From: an uncultured Bacteroidales bacterium
Lineage (GTDB): Bacteria > Bacteroidota > Bacteroidia > Bacteroidales > UBA932
DNA: 64,000 nucleotides
NCBI GenBank assembly: GCA_944326385.1
Contig: CALVDT010000015.1
Location: forward strand, 115,870 to 179,869
Direction of reading: 5' to 3'
The notes under the pieces were generated by a model. That model was not told where the DNA came from and ran no database searches. It worked only from the letters and a program-made list of their open reading frames with translations. The translations under genes and the position numbers were made by a program. Positions 52,875 through 61,757 of the stretch are shown here, piece after piece; position 1 is the stretch's first letter; each line of letters opens with the position of its first letter.

Positions 52875-52991
52875 ATGAAAGTCAAGGCATCCATCAAGAA
52901 ACGCAGCGAGGACTGCAAGATCGTAAGGCGCAAAGGCCGTCTTTATGTGATCTGCAAGAAGAATCCTAAGTTCAAAATGCGTCAGGGATAA
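52875..52991 (+). CDS. rpmJ: 50S ribosomal protein L36 (zinc-free type)
   Basis: 38 residues: [20 protein letters not shown] then [18 protein letters not shown]. Of the four zinc ligands (three Cys, one His) only two Cys remain; Ser and Lys take the other places. This C-minus form is normal in Bacteroidetes. Too short for many gene finders. Confidence 0.95.
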   Translation: MKVKASIKKRSEDCKIVRRKGRLYVICKKNPKFKMRQG

Positions 52992-53031
52992 TTTTTATTT
53001 AGTTGTATAATAAATAAAATTCAAGATAATT

Positions 53032-53409
53032 ATGGCAAGAATAGCCGGAGTTGATTTACCAAACAACAAAAGAGGAGAGATAGGTCTGACCTATATCTTC
53101 GGGATTGGCCGCAGCTCAGCAAGGAAGATCCTGTCCGGTCTCGGAATCGATTTCGATACCAAGGTGGGCGAATGGAATGACGAGCAGATAGCAGGAATCC
53201 GTAACGTGATTGCGACCGAGTACAAGATCGAAGGAGAGCTTCGTTCCACTATCCAGCTGAACATCAAACGTCTCATGGATATCGGCTGCTACAGAGGTAT
53301 CCGTCATCGTATCGGTCTTCCGGTGCGCGGACAGAGCACAAAGAACAATGCCCGTACAAGAAAAGGCAAGAAGAAAACTGTTGCCAACAAGAAGAAGGCA
53401 ACCAAATAA
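53032..53409 (+). CDS. rpsM: 30S ribosomal protein S13
   Basis: 125 residues: [30 protein letters not shown] and the basic tail [18 protein letters not shown]13 contacts the P-site tRNA and L5. Confidence 0.97.
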   Translation: MARIAGVDLPNNKRGEIGLTYIFGIGRSSARKILSGLGIDFDTKVGEWNDEQIAGIRNVIATEYKIEGELRSTIQLNIKRLMDIGCYRGIRHRIGLPVRGQSTKNNARTRKGKKKTVANKKKATK

Positions 53410-53421
53410 CGCAGATGGATT

Positions 53422-53814
53422 ATGGCAAAGAAAACGACATCAACAAACAAGAAGAGAGTTGTCAAGGTTGACGCGTATGGCGAGGCCCATATTTCATCGA
53501 CCTTCAATAACGTCATCGTTACTCTTACAAACAGCATAGGACAGGTAATCAGCTGGTCCTCTGCAGGAAAGAGCGGTTTCAGAGGTTCCAAGAAGAACAC
53601 TCCTTATGCTGCCCAGGTAGCTGCAGCCGATGCAGCCAAGACAGCCTATGACCTCGGTCTCCGCAAGGTGAAAGCATATGTTAAAGGACCTGGCGCCGGA
53701 CGTGAGTCTGCTATCAGGACTATCCATGGAGCAGGTATAGAGATCACCGAGATTATCGACGTGACACCGATGCCGCACAACGGATGTAGACCGAAAGGCC
53801 GTCGTAAAGTTTAA
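53422..53814 (+). CDS. rpsK: 30S ribosomal protein S11
   Basis: 130 residues: [44 protein letters not shown] and the conserved end [18 protein letters not shown]. Platform protein near the Shine-Dalgarno binding region. Confidence 0.97.
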   Translation: MAKKTTSTNKKRVVKVDAYGEAHISSTFNNVIVTLTNSIGQVISWSSAGKSGFRGSKKNTPYAAQVAAADAAKTAYDLGLRKVKAYVKGPGAGRESAIRTIHGAGIEITEIIDVTPMPHNGCRPKGRRKV

Positions 53815-53841
53815 TTTCATTGAAGATAAAGGAAAATTACC

Positions 53842-54444
53842 ATGGCAAGATATATTGGACCAACTACCAAGATCGCACGTAAGTTCGGCGAGCCTATTTT
53901 CGGTACAGACAAGGATTTCGAGAAAAGGAATTTCCCTCCGGGACAGCATGGTCTGGCAAGGAAGCGCAAGAAGACTTCCGAGTACGGTGTCCAGCTGAAG
54001 GAGAAGCAGAAGGTTAAATATACCTACGGACTTCTCGAGAGGCAGTTCCGCAATACATACGAGAAGGCTTCCCGCATGAAGGGACAGAAGGGTGAGAACC
54101 TCCTTTTCCTGCTTGAATCCCGTATTGACAACCTGGTTTACCGTTTGGGAATAGCCCCTACAAGGGCAGCAGCAAGACAGCTTGTCTCACACTGCCATAT
54201 CACATTGAACGGGACGGTATGCAATATCCCTTCAGCACAGGTAAAACCTGGTGATGTGATAGCTGTCAGGGAAAGATCTAAGAGCCTTGAGGTGATACAG
54301 AACAGTGTGGCTTCAGCCCACAAGTATTCATGGCTCGAGTTCGACCCGAAGACCCTTACCGGCAAATATCTCAATGTCCCTGTAAGAGAGGAGATACCTG
54401 AGAACATCAACGAGCAGCTCATCGTCGAGTTGTACTCTAAATAA
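53842..54444 (+). CDS. rpsD: 30S ribosomal protein S4
   Basis: 200 residues: [21 protein letters not shown], then [26 protein letters not shown] and an S4 RNA-binding domain. The N-terminal zinc cysteines are absent (C-minus type). Primary 16S binder. Confidence 0.97.
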   Translation: MARYIGPTTKIARKFGEPIFGTDKDFEKRNFPPGQHGLARKRKKTSEYGVQLKEKQKVKYTYGLLERQFRNTYEKASRMKGQKGENLLFLLESRIDNLVYRLGIAPTRAAARQLVSHCHITLNGTVCNIPSAQVKPGDVIAVRERSKSLEVIQNSVASAHKYSWLEFDPKTLTGKYLNVPVREEIPENINEQLIVELYSK

Positions 54445-54471
54445 TAGTTAACACCAATAAAGGATTTAAAT

Positions 54472-55479
54472 ATGGCAATCTTAGCATTTCAGAAACCGGA
54501 CAAGGTAATAATGCTCGAAGGGACAGACACCGTAGGCCGTTTCGAGTTCAGGCCTCTTGAGCCTGGATATGGACAGACTATCGGCAATGCTCTCCGCCGC
54601 ATCCTGTTGTCTTCTCTGGAAGGTTTTGCTATCAATTCAGTCAAGATTTCCGGTGTCGACCAGGAATTCGCCACGATACCGGGCGTGATTGAAGGGATGC
54701 AGGATATTATTCTCAATCTCAAGCAGGTGAGATTCAAGAGAATGGTCGAGACTGTAGATTCCGAGGTGGCAAACATCGTAATCAGCGGCAAGCAGGAGTT
54801 TACCGCTGAGGATATCTCCAAGGGATTGTCTTCTTTCAAGGTGTTGAATCCTGAACTGCACATCTGTTCACTCGAACCGTCCGTAAAGCTTGAGATTTCT
54901 CTCAGCATAAACAAAGGCCGCGGTTTCGTGCCGGCTGACGAGAACGTGGATTCGGATACTCCTATCGGGACCATTCCGGTGGATGCTATCTATACCCCGA
55001 TAAAGAACGTCAACTGGATTGTGGACAACTGGCGTGTAGAGCAGAAGACCGACTACGAGAAGCTGACTCTCGAAATCATTACTGACGGCTCAATAACTCC
55101 TAAGCTTGCTCTTCAGGAGGCTGCCAATATCCTTATATATCACTTCAAGCTGTTCACTGACGAGAAGAAACTTTCTCTCGAAAGTACGGTGGAGTCTGAT
55201 TCAAAGGAACTGGATGAAGAGTCTCTCAGGATGAGACATCTGCTCCTCACCAAGCTTTCAGATATGGGACTTTCCGTGAGGGCATACAATTGCCTTAAGG
55301 CAGCAGACATAGATACATTCGCTGATCTTGTTTCCTATTCAAGGTCGGAACTCATGAAGTTCAGGAACTTCGGAAGGAAATCCCTGAACGAGATCGATCT
55401 TCTGGTCGAGAAGATGAAGCTTTCATTCGGCATGGATGTATCCAAGTATAATATTGAACCAAAGAAAAAGACTGTATAA
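54472..55479 (+). CDS. rpoA: DNA-directed RNA polymerase subunit alpha
   Basis: 335 residues. Alpha-NTD for dimerisation and core assembly ([28 protein letters not shown]) and alpha-CTD for promoter contacts ([35 protein letters not shown]). Three bp before rplQ. Confidence 0.97.
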   Translation: MAILAFQKPDKVIMLEGTDTVGRFEFRPLEPGYGQTIGNALRRILLSSLEGFAINSVKISGVDQEFATIPGVIEGMQDIILNLKQVRFKRMVETVDSEVANIVISGKQEFTAEDISKGLSSFKVLNPELHICSLEPSVKLEISLSINKGRGFVPADENVDSDTPIGTIPVDAIYTPIKNVNWIVDNWRVEQKTDYEKLTLEIITDGSITPKLALQEAANILIYHFKLFTDEKKLSLESTVESDSKELDEESLRMRHLLLTKLSDMGLSVRAYNCLKAADIDTFADLVSYSRSELMKFRNFGRKSLNEIDLLVEKMKLSFGMDVSKYNIEPKKKTV

Positions 55480-55482
55480 ACA

Positions 55483-56040
55483 ATGAGGCACAATAGATCA
55501 ATCAATCATCTCAGCCGCAAGAGCGGACACCGTAAGGCTCTCCTTGCCAATATGGCTGTTTCTCTTATCGAGCACAAGAGGATCACTACGACTGTTGCCA
55601 AGGCCAAGGCTCTCAAGATGTATGTTGAACCTCTCATCACCAAGTCGAAGGAGGATACAACACATTCACGTCGTGTGGTTTTCAGCTATCTGAAGAACAA
55701 GGAGGCTGTCAAGGAGCTTTTCAGTGAGATTTCTCCAAAGATAGCTTCACGTCCAGGCGGATATACCAGAATACTGAAGACCGGTTTCCGTCATGGTGAC
55801 GGTGCTGACATGGCTCTTATCGAGCTTGTGGATTTCAACGAGGCAGCTCTTGCTTCTGCTCCTAAGAAGGAGGCGAAGAAGACTTCCACCCGCCGCAGCC
55901 GCTCGAAGAAAGCATCAGCAGAAACTCCAGCCGTTGAAGCCGCTCCGGCAGAAGCTCCGGTAGAGACTCCTGCAGAGGAGGCACCGGTAGCAGAGGCAAA
56001 GCCTGAAGAAACTCCGGCAGAGGAGAAGAAAGCCGAGTAG
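55483..56040 (+). CDS. rplQ: 50S ribosomal protein L17 with Ala/Pro/Glu-rich tail
   Basis: 185 residues. The first 125 are L17 ([51 protein letters not shown]). The last 58 are a basic linker and then Ala, Pro and Glu repeats ([16 protein letters not shown]), probably disordered. Last gene of the operon, followed by a terminator. Confidence 0.96.
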   Translation: MRHNRSINHLSRKSGHRKALLANMAVSLIEHKRITTTVAKAKALKMYVEPLITKSKEDTTHSRRVVFSYLKNKEAVKELFSEISPKIASRPGGYTRILKTGFRHGDGADMALIELVDFNEAALASAPKKEAKKTSTRRSRSKKASAETPAVEAAPAEAPVETPAEEAPVAEAKPEETPAEEKKAE

Positions 56041-56069
56041 TTCCGGCTTTCCGGACAACAGAAAGAAGA

Positions 56070-56109
56070 GAGGATGACCCAAAGTCAAGGACTTTCAAGG
56101 GTCATCCTC
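56070..56109. terminator. Terminator after rplQ, bidirectional
   Basis: GAGGATGACCC (56070-56080) pairs with GGGTCATCCTC (56099-56109), and inside it AAAGTC with GACTTT, giving one nearly continuous stem. CTTTCTGTTTCC follows. It ends the ribosomal operon and may also end the convergent esterase transcript. Confidence 0.85.
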
Positions 56110-56139
56110 TTTCTGTTTCCCGAATGTCGTCCGCGAAGA

Positions 56140-57576
56140 TCATTCCCAGTTGTCGGATCGGAACGGGCTTGCCGGTATTCCGTAGCAGTTGAAGAGTGTC
56201 GCTTCGGACCAGTTCCTCATGCCGTAGCGGACGGCGACAGGAGACTTTACATCAGGGCTTTTCACTTCTATGACACTTTTGTCCCGGGATATCCTTGCCG
56301 TGGCCGGATGGAAGACATGGTCTTCACCTGCCAGTTCGAATCCCGGTATGTCCATGTTTATCGGGCTCAGCCCCATATTCCCGACATCGAACTTGACCCG
56401 TGCGACATCACCGAGGAATTCCACGCTGCTGAATATAGGCGCCTCTGGATCAAAGCCTTTGATGCCGTAGTCATTTGAAAGGGCGAGGAAAGCCAGTCTG
56501 TCTCCGACTTTCTTCTTTTCGGCAGGATGTATGCACGCTTTTTCACCGGCGTCATGGGTGGTCGCCATCCCGCTGTGAGGAATCATGGCCAGGGTCTGCG
56601 CCTGAGCCCACATCATGTATCCGCCTGTCCTTCCGTCAGGATTCTCGTATTCATACGGTGCTATCTGCGTGAAATAGAACGGCATGTCTTCATTTCCCCA
56701 TTGTTCGCGAAGCATCTTGACGAATGCCGGCTGCAGCCTTTTATATTGTTCAAAACGGGCTCTGTTGTCACATCCCTGATACCATATGAATCCTTTTGCC
56801 GTGAACGGGACGAGGGCATGAAGCATACCGTTGTACAGGACGCCAGGAGCCCTGTGAGGGGTGTCCTTGCGGAATTCACCCCTTGCATAGAACTCCATGT
56901 CGAACTCATCGGCAAATTCTTTTTCTATGAGCTCCTTGTCCATCCAGGCTTCTATCGGTGTGCCTCCCCAGGAGACATTTATGACGCCGACTGGCACTTT
57001 CAGGGTCTCGTATAGCCGGAGAGCGAAGAAATATGCAGTAGCACTTGCTTCTGCCACACCTTCCGGATCATTCACGTACCATTTCGCAGGACAGTTGTCC
57101 TCCTCTTTCAGAGATTTGACCCGTTTGAAGTTGCAGGATCTTATCGGGGTTTCGGGGCTTGCCCCGCTTATGTAGTAGGCCGCATCATTGACAGGCTGAC
57201 CTGCAAACCCTTTCATCTGCATCTCCATGTTGGACTGACCTGCGCATATCCACACTTCTCCAAGAAGGACATTGCTGATGGTTATCTTCTCTTTCCCGCT
57301 CCTGATGCATATTTCGTACGGACCGCCTGCCGATACGGTAGGGATAGAGGCTTTCCATCTGCCTTCCGAATCGGCCACTGCCGTGGTTTTGCCTGAAGAC
57401 CATGTCTGGGATATTATTACTTTCGCTCCAGGTTCGGCTGTGCCCCAGATGGCCGCATCCGAGTTCTGCTGGAGTACCATGTTGTCAGAGAAAACATCCG
57501 GCAATGTTATTCCGGCCTTCATGATTGTCATGGAGCCGAATAGCAACAGTGCAATGACTGGTATTAATCTTTTCAT
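56140..57576 (-). CDS. SGNH-type sialate/carbohydrate O-acetylesterase
   Basis: 478 residues with a signal-like N-terminus. GEVWICAGQSNMEMQ gives the catalytic Ser115, and INVSWGGTPIEAWMD and GFIWYQGCDNR are typical of the sialate O-acetylesterase/acetylxylan esterase group (DUF303). A beta-rich N-terminal domain precedes it. It removes acetyl groups from sugars, likely in the periplasm. It starts 18 bp after the GH31 gene, so both enzymes probably act on the same glycan. Confidence 0.85.
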   Translation of the reverse strand: MKRLIPVIALLLFGSMTIMKAGITLPDVFSDNMVLQQNSDAAIWGTAEPGAKVIISQTWSSGKTTAVADSEGRWKASIPTVSAGGPYEICIRSGKEKITISNVLLGEVWICAGQSNMEMQMKGFAGQPVNDAAYYISGASPETPIRSCNFKRVKSLKEEDNCPAKWYVNDPEGVAEASATAYFFALRLYETLKVPVGVINVSWGGTPIEAWMDKELIEKEFADEFDMEFYARGEFRKDTPHRAPGVLYNGMLHALVPFTAKGFIWYQGCDNRARFEQYKRLQPAFVKMLREQWGNEDMPFYFTQIAPYEYENPDGRTGGYMMWAQAQTLAMIPHSGMATTHDAGEKACIHPAEKKKVGDRLAFLALSNDYGIKGFDPEAPIFSSVEFLGDVARVKFDVGNMGLSPINMDIPGFELAGEDHVFHPATARISRDKSVIEVKSPDVKSPVAVRYGMRNWSEATLFNCYGIPASPFRSDNWE

Positions 57577-57594
57577 GGCGTATCTGAAATTTTA

Positions 57595-60360
57595 TTACTG
57601 TCTGTCTGTCATGGGTTCCTCAAGTGCAGTCTGGGCTGAAAGTTTCTCCCTGAACCATTCCGGAAGTTTGCTGAATGCGGCGAATCTCGAGTTCATGGCA
57701 GGGATGTCGATGCCCTGAAGAAGAGCTGCGGCATTTTCAGGATTTTCGGTAATATAGCTTCCGCACTGTGCTATATTCAGGAATTCTACCGGGAGCTGCA
57801 TTCCGTGCATTACGTGTCTCTCGACCATAAGCTTGGTTTCAGGGGTCAGCGCCATCATCCTTTTGACAAGACCTTTCTTTCCTGAGCAGAACAGGTTCCC
57901 GTCGACATCGTTGAATACACATTCCACCGTTACCTTGCCGCCGGCAGATGCTTCCGGAGTATAGATTGTGGCTGTCAGGGAACTTCCGTCATATCCCCAT
58001 ACTGCCTTCCCGTCTTCTGCTTCGAAGCTTGCAAACCGTGAATACGGGATTTCCACACCGTTCACCGTGACTTTCCCGGGTACGGCGAAACCGTCAAGCA
58101 TTACAGTCACTTTTCTGGTTTCAGGCATATCCTTGTACGAACCTTCCCTCGGAAGGACATCCACTGTAAGTGTATCCCCGGACATCCTGCGGACAATTCC
58201 GGTAAATGCGTATTCGGTATCGTAAGCCTGGGTCGTGCCGTCATCCTCGTATACCTTTGTGCGGCTCTCGCCTGCGCCCGGCACTACCAGCAGTCTGAGT
58301 TCCTTGTCAGGCTTCTGGAGGGAAGTTATCTGCGGACCGGCCATCGGAATGACAGCACCGGCCTTTACATAATAAGGGTTTTCATTTATCGTGTACAGAA
58401 GATCATGCTCTGTGCCTCCCTTATACATGGTTCCTGTGGATACGTCATACCAGTCGCAGCCTTCAGGGAACCACACCCTGCGTCCTGCCAATCCGGTGAT
58501 GCTGTCCACCGGTTCGCATACCACGGTGGCCAGGATGTCGTCTCCGAACATGAATTCCTCGTCCCAAGTGTACGCGTTTTCATTTTCAGGCAAGCTGTAG
58601 TACAGCGGTCTGCAGATGGAGATTCCTGTATCGTATGCCTGTCTTGCCGCAGTGTATATGTAAGGCGACAGGTCATATCTGAGCCTTACAGCCTCACGCA
58701 TGGCATCGAAGTGGTCCGGGAACACCCAGAACCTTTTCTCCATGGAACTGTCTTTCGTGGAGTGGGTCTTGTATATAGGGGTGAAGACTCCGGATTGCAT
58801 CCAACGCGTATAGAGCTCAGGGTCGGTGCTGTGTACGCCTCCCGGCTGCTGGTGTCCGCCGATGTCATGTCCCCAATATCCGTAGCATACGTTCGATGCG
58901 GTGGCCGTGAAGTACGGGAGATAGCCGAGAACCTTCCAATTGGCGAAAGTATCACCAGAAAAGCCTACCTGATAACGATGGCTTCCGATGCCGCCCCATC
59001 TGTGATATATCATAGGACGCGGGGCATATATGCCCATCGATTCTGTCTGGCGGACCTTGTCCTGGAAGAATGCATAGTTGAGCCAGAACGTGTTGCTGAG
59101 TCCCGGAGTGTAACGGCTGTCCCTCCACTGCTGCCAGTCAAGCCACCAGAAGTCGACCCCGCTTCTCTCCAGAGGATGGATTACAGAGTTGAAATAGGCT
59201 TCTGTCCATTCTTCCTGGTCTATGCGGAAAGGAACCGGAGCCTTGCTTCCGTCAGCCTTCATATAATCTTTCGGACCGTCATAGTCATCAGTCCTGGACA
59301 GGTAGTCTTTCACGAATCTGTCGTAAGGTTCTTCGTATGGCTGGATTCCGTTGTTGAAATGCAGGTTAAGCGAGTTCTTGATGCCCATCCTGTGCAGCTG
59401 CTCCAGGAAATTGGCCGGATCAGGGAAGAATTCCTTCTTCCAGGTATATCCGGTCCATCCGATCGACTCTCCGAAGTCGTCAAGTCCCGGTCTTCCACCA
59501 GGTTCTCGTGCAGGTGTGGCCGCTTTCAGTTCCGACCATGTTTCATGCCAGTCCATGTCTATGATCATCACGTCTATGGGAATGTTGAAATCCTTGAAGT
59601 GCTCGGCCAGATCTATCAGTTCGAAGTCGGAATACTGCCAATAGCGGCACCACCAGTAGCCGAAGGCATATTTCGGAGGAAGAGGAATTTTCCCGGCAAT
59701 CTTGGTGAAGTCGTTCAGGGCATCAGTGTAGTCGTGCCCGTAGCAGAAGATATACAGATCCTGTCTATCCACGCTGTCCCGGCATCCGACCCAATGTTTC
59801 CAATCGCTTTCCACCGGTTCGAATACATGACGTTCGCTTTCATCGATCACTGCCCATCCGTCACGTGAGATGATTCCCGGGTCATACGGTTCTATGACTC
59901 CATTCCCGTCGCAGCGGTCCAGAGTCCTCGTAGTTCCCAGAAGATTCCCGCCGGCGTCTTTCCCCGGATGCCATTCTCCTTTTTCCTTTCCGTCTGCCGA
60001 CATGAGGAAACTGATGCTCAGGTTTTCCGCATCGAACTTGTCCTGTCCGTTGTATTTCAATGTCAGGAAGCCGGTCTTCAGCGTTATGGAATTACGGTTT
60101 TTCCTGACATCGTATTCAGGCACTTCCAGCCGCCTGTTTACAATGCCGAGCGTCGCTCTGTCTTCGAATTTCCCGTCTTCTGACCATTCCATCCGCACGA
60201 GGCGCGGGGTCAGTACCGTAAATCTTGCTTTACCGAATGTTACTGTCGCTTCCGGGTTTGCTGTCGGGTCGTTCCCGATGCCGGAGGCAGTGCTTTCCCG
60301 AGCATTGGCTGTCCATAGCACTGAAAAGCAGAGAAGGAAAGAAAAAATGGATTTTCTCAT
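57595..60360 (-). CDS. Glycoside hydrolase family 31
   Basis: 921 residues from the ATG at 60360 (MRKSIFSFLLCFSVLW, signal peptide). An N-terminal beta-sandwich is followed by a TIM barrel with the nucleophile Asp408 (WWLDWQQW) and likely acid/base Asp499 (WGHDIGGHQ), then beta domains and DUF5110. The last 85 residues are helix-rich and are not part of the usual fold. GH31 members are alpha-glucosidases, alpha-xylosidases and others; the exact specificity is open. Forms an operon with the esterase downstream. Confidence 0.9.
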   Translation of the reverse strand: MRKSIFSFLLCFSVLWTANARESTASGIGNDPTANPEATVTFGKARFTVLTPRLVRMEWSEDGKFEDRATLGIVNRRLEVPEYDVRKNRNSITLKTGFLTLKYNGQDKFDAENLSISFLMSADGKEKGEWHPGKDAGGNLLGTTRTLDRCDGNGVIEPYDPGIISRDGWAVIDESERHVFEPVESDWKHWVGCRDSVDRQDLYIFCYGHDYTDALNDFTKIAGKIPLPPKYAFGYWWCRYWQYSDFELIDLAEHFKDFNIPIDVMIIDMDWHETWSELKAATPAREPGGRPGLDDFGESIGWTGYTWKKEFFPDPANFLEQLHRMGIKNSLNLHFNNGIQPYEEPYDRFVKDYLSRTDDYDGPKDYMKADGSKAPVPFRIDQEEWTEAYFNSVIHPLERSGVDFWWLDWQQWRDSRYTPGLSNTFWLNYAFFQDKVRQTESMGIYAPRPMIYHRWGGIGSHRYQVGFSGDTFANWKVLGYLPYFTATASNVCYGYWGHDIGGHQQPGGVHSTDPELYTRWMQSGVFTPIYKTHSTKDSSMEKRFWVFPDHFDAMREAVRLRYDLSPYIYTAARQAYDTGISICRPLYYSLPENENAYTWDEEFMFGDDILATVVCEPVDSITGLAGRRVWFPEGCDWYDVSTGTMYKGGTEHDLLYTINENPYYVKAGAVIPMAGPQITSLQKPDKELRLLVVPGAGESRTKVYEDDGTTQAYDTEYAFTGIVRRMSGDTLTVDVLPREGSYKDMPETRKVTVMLDGFAVPGKVTVNGVEIPYSRFASFEAEDGKAVWGYDGSSLTATIYTPEASAGGKVTVECVFNDVDGNLFCSGKKGLVKRMMALTPETKLMVERHVMHGMQLPVEFLNIAQCGSYITENPENAAALLQGIDIPAMNSRFAAFSKLPEWFREKLSAQTALEEPMTDRQ

Positions 60361-60401
60361 GAGAATATAGTTAATAGTTTGTGTCTTGAACAACAGAATA
60401 C

Positions 60402-60474
60402 AAGGTCAACTCAAAAGGGCTCTTTCTGCGTTACCTTCGCAAGCCTTGAAACGTCTCCTTTCGGGTTACCCTCA
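60402..60474. repeat. Imperfect palindrome related to 34917-34973
   Basis: Reverse strand AACCCGAAAGGAG and GCCCTTTTGAGTT arms flank TTTCAAGG and can pair with few mismatches. The same blocks (ACCCAAAAGGAG, TTTCAAG, CCCTTTTGAGT) occur in the same order at 34921-34969. It lies in the 224-bp gap between the divergent GH31 and GH43 genes. Confidence 0.5.
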
Positions 60475-60551
60475 TCTCCACAAAAATATGCAAATGTTTT
60501 CCAAAAACCAAAAAATCCTCCAATGCCTCTTTCCTTTTTTCCGGTCATTGT

Positions 60552-60559
60552 TATCTTTG
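60552..60559 (+). promoter_or_regulatory. Candidate -7 element of the GH43 gene
   Basis: TATCTTTG, exact TAnnTTTG, followed by TC, 26 bp before the ATG. A second match, TATATTTG at 60569-60576, is too close to the ATG for a normal leader. Confidence 0.5.
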
Positions 60560-60584
60560 TCATCCGTTTATATTTGATTATGCA

Positions 60585-61541
60585 ATGAAACATATGACAA
60601 CAGCTGTGCTGACTCTTTTTTGTGTTTCTGCGGCATATGCCCAGAGGCAGGATTACAATGAGATTTATCTTGCCGATCCGACGGTCTATGCCGAAGACGG
60701 GATATATTATATGACCGGAACCGGACAGCCGGAAGGGTTTGCTATATTGGAATCCAGTGATCTGGTGCATTGGAAAGCCCCCGGACCGGATCCGATGATA
60801 CTCCGTAAAGGCACCGGAACATTCGGAAACAAGTGGTTCTGGGCTCCGCAGTTTTTCAAGGACGGGGACGTGTATTACCTTGCATATACGGCAGATGAAC
60901 AGATTGCCATAGCCTGTTCCGATGTTGTTTCGGGACCGTTCCTGCAGGATGTCGTTGGCCCTGTGGACGCTTCGGCCAAAAACATTGATCCCTTCATCTT
61001 CAAGGATGACGATGGGAAATACTATCTGTACCACGTGAGATTCGGACATGGAAACTTCATCTGGGTTGCCGAACTCGACCCTGATTCAGGACATCTCGTA
61101 AAGGAGACATTGAGGAAATGCCTTGAATGTACGGAAGACTGGGAGCATACTTCCGCCTATCAGTCCGATCCGATAATGGAGGGGCCGTCAGTTATCAAGG
61201 TCGACGGGATATATTATCTGTTCTACTCGGCCAACCATTACATGAGTCCAGACTATGCCGCAGGTTATGCATGGGCGGAGACCCCGTTTGGACCTTGGCA
61301 CAAGAATCCCGATAATCCTGTAATCCACCGCAGTATTGTCGGAGAGAACGGCTCAGGACATGGGGATATCTTTATTGGTCCTTATGGAAGATATTGGTAC
61401 GTTTATCATGTACATAATTCCGATGCCATGGTGCATCCTCGAAAGACCCGCATTATTCCCCTTTCAGTCATAGAGACCGGCGGCATTTTGTCTTTCAGGG
61501 CAGATACAGCGGGAAAAATCATTCCGGTGCAGGAACATTGA
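60585..61541 (+). CDS. Glycoside hydrolase family 43
   Basis: 318 residues with a signal peptide (VSAAYAQ) and a five-bladed propeller. The GH43 catalytic acids are clear: Asp31 (LADPTVY, base), Asp135 (NIDPFIF, pKa modulator) and Glu199 (MEGPSVI, acid). Family members are arabinofuranosidases, xylosidases or galactosidases; the subfamily is not decidable here. Divergent from GH31 with 224 bp between the starts. Together with the esterase it points to a branched plant polysaccharide. Confidence 0.9.
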   Translation: MKHMTTAVLTLFCVSAAYAQRQDYNEIYLADPTVYAEDGIYYMTGTGQPEGFAILESSDLVHWKAPGPDPMILRKGTGTFGNKWFWAPQFFKDGDVYYLAYTADEQIAIACSDVVSGPFLQDVVGPVDASAKNIDPFIFKDDDGKYYLYHVRFGHGNFIWVAELDPDSGHLVKETLRKCLECTEDWEHTSAYQSDPIMEGPSVIKVDGIYYLFYSANHYMSPDYAAGYAWAETPFGPWHKNPDNPVIHRSIVGENGSGHGDIFIGPYGRYWYVYHVHNSDAMVHPRKTRIIPLSVIETGGILSFRADTAGKIIPVQEH

Positions 61542-61572
61542 CCGAATCTTCACAGCTCCGAATGGTTGGATA

Positions 61573-61661
61573 CTATCGGCGACGTTTTAGCGGAGAAACG
61601 TAGCAGATGAGGCGTTGTTTGGTGCTATCGGTAGCGTTTTTGCGTAGAAACGTAGCAGATG
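61573..61661 (+). repeat. Two direct copies of a 37-bp unit
   Basis: Copies at 61573-61609 and 61625-61661 share CTATCGG, GCG/GACGTTTT and AGAAACGTAGCAGATG, 52 bp apart, with few differences. They lie in the 216-bp gap after the GH43 gene. Origin unknown. Confidence 0.65.
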
Positions 61662-61702
61662 GCACCGGAGAGGATGGGTAATGGGGCATTTGAGGAAGCA
61701 AT

Positions 61703-61732
61703 AAAAAAGCCGCCCCGAGGGACGGAGCGGCT
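61703..61732 (-). terminator. Rho-independent terminator after the fimbrillin-like gene
   Basis: On the reverse strand AGCCGC (61727-61732) and GCGGCT (61708-61713) form a GC-rich stem ending in TTTTTT. It is 26 bp after the end of the gene. Confidence 0.85.
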
Positions 61733-61757
61733 GGATACCATTAAAATATGATAAAAG

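Noticed and set aside
58405-59868. 487-codon forward frame inside the GH31 gene
   Set aside because: Antisense to the GH31 catalytic core, whose active-site residues are intact; no own motifs.
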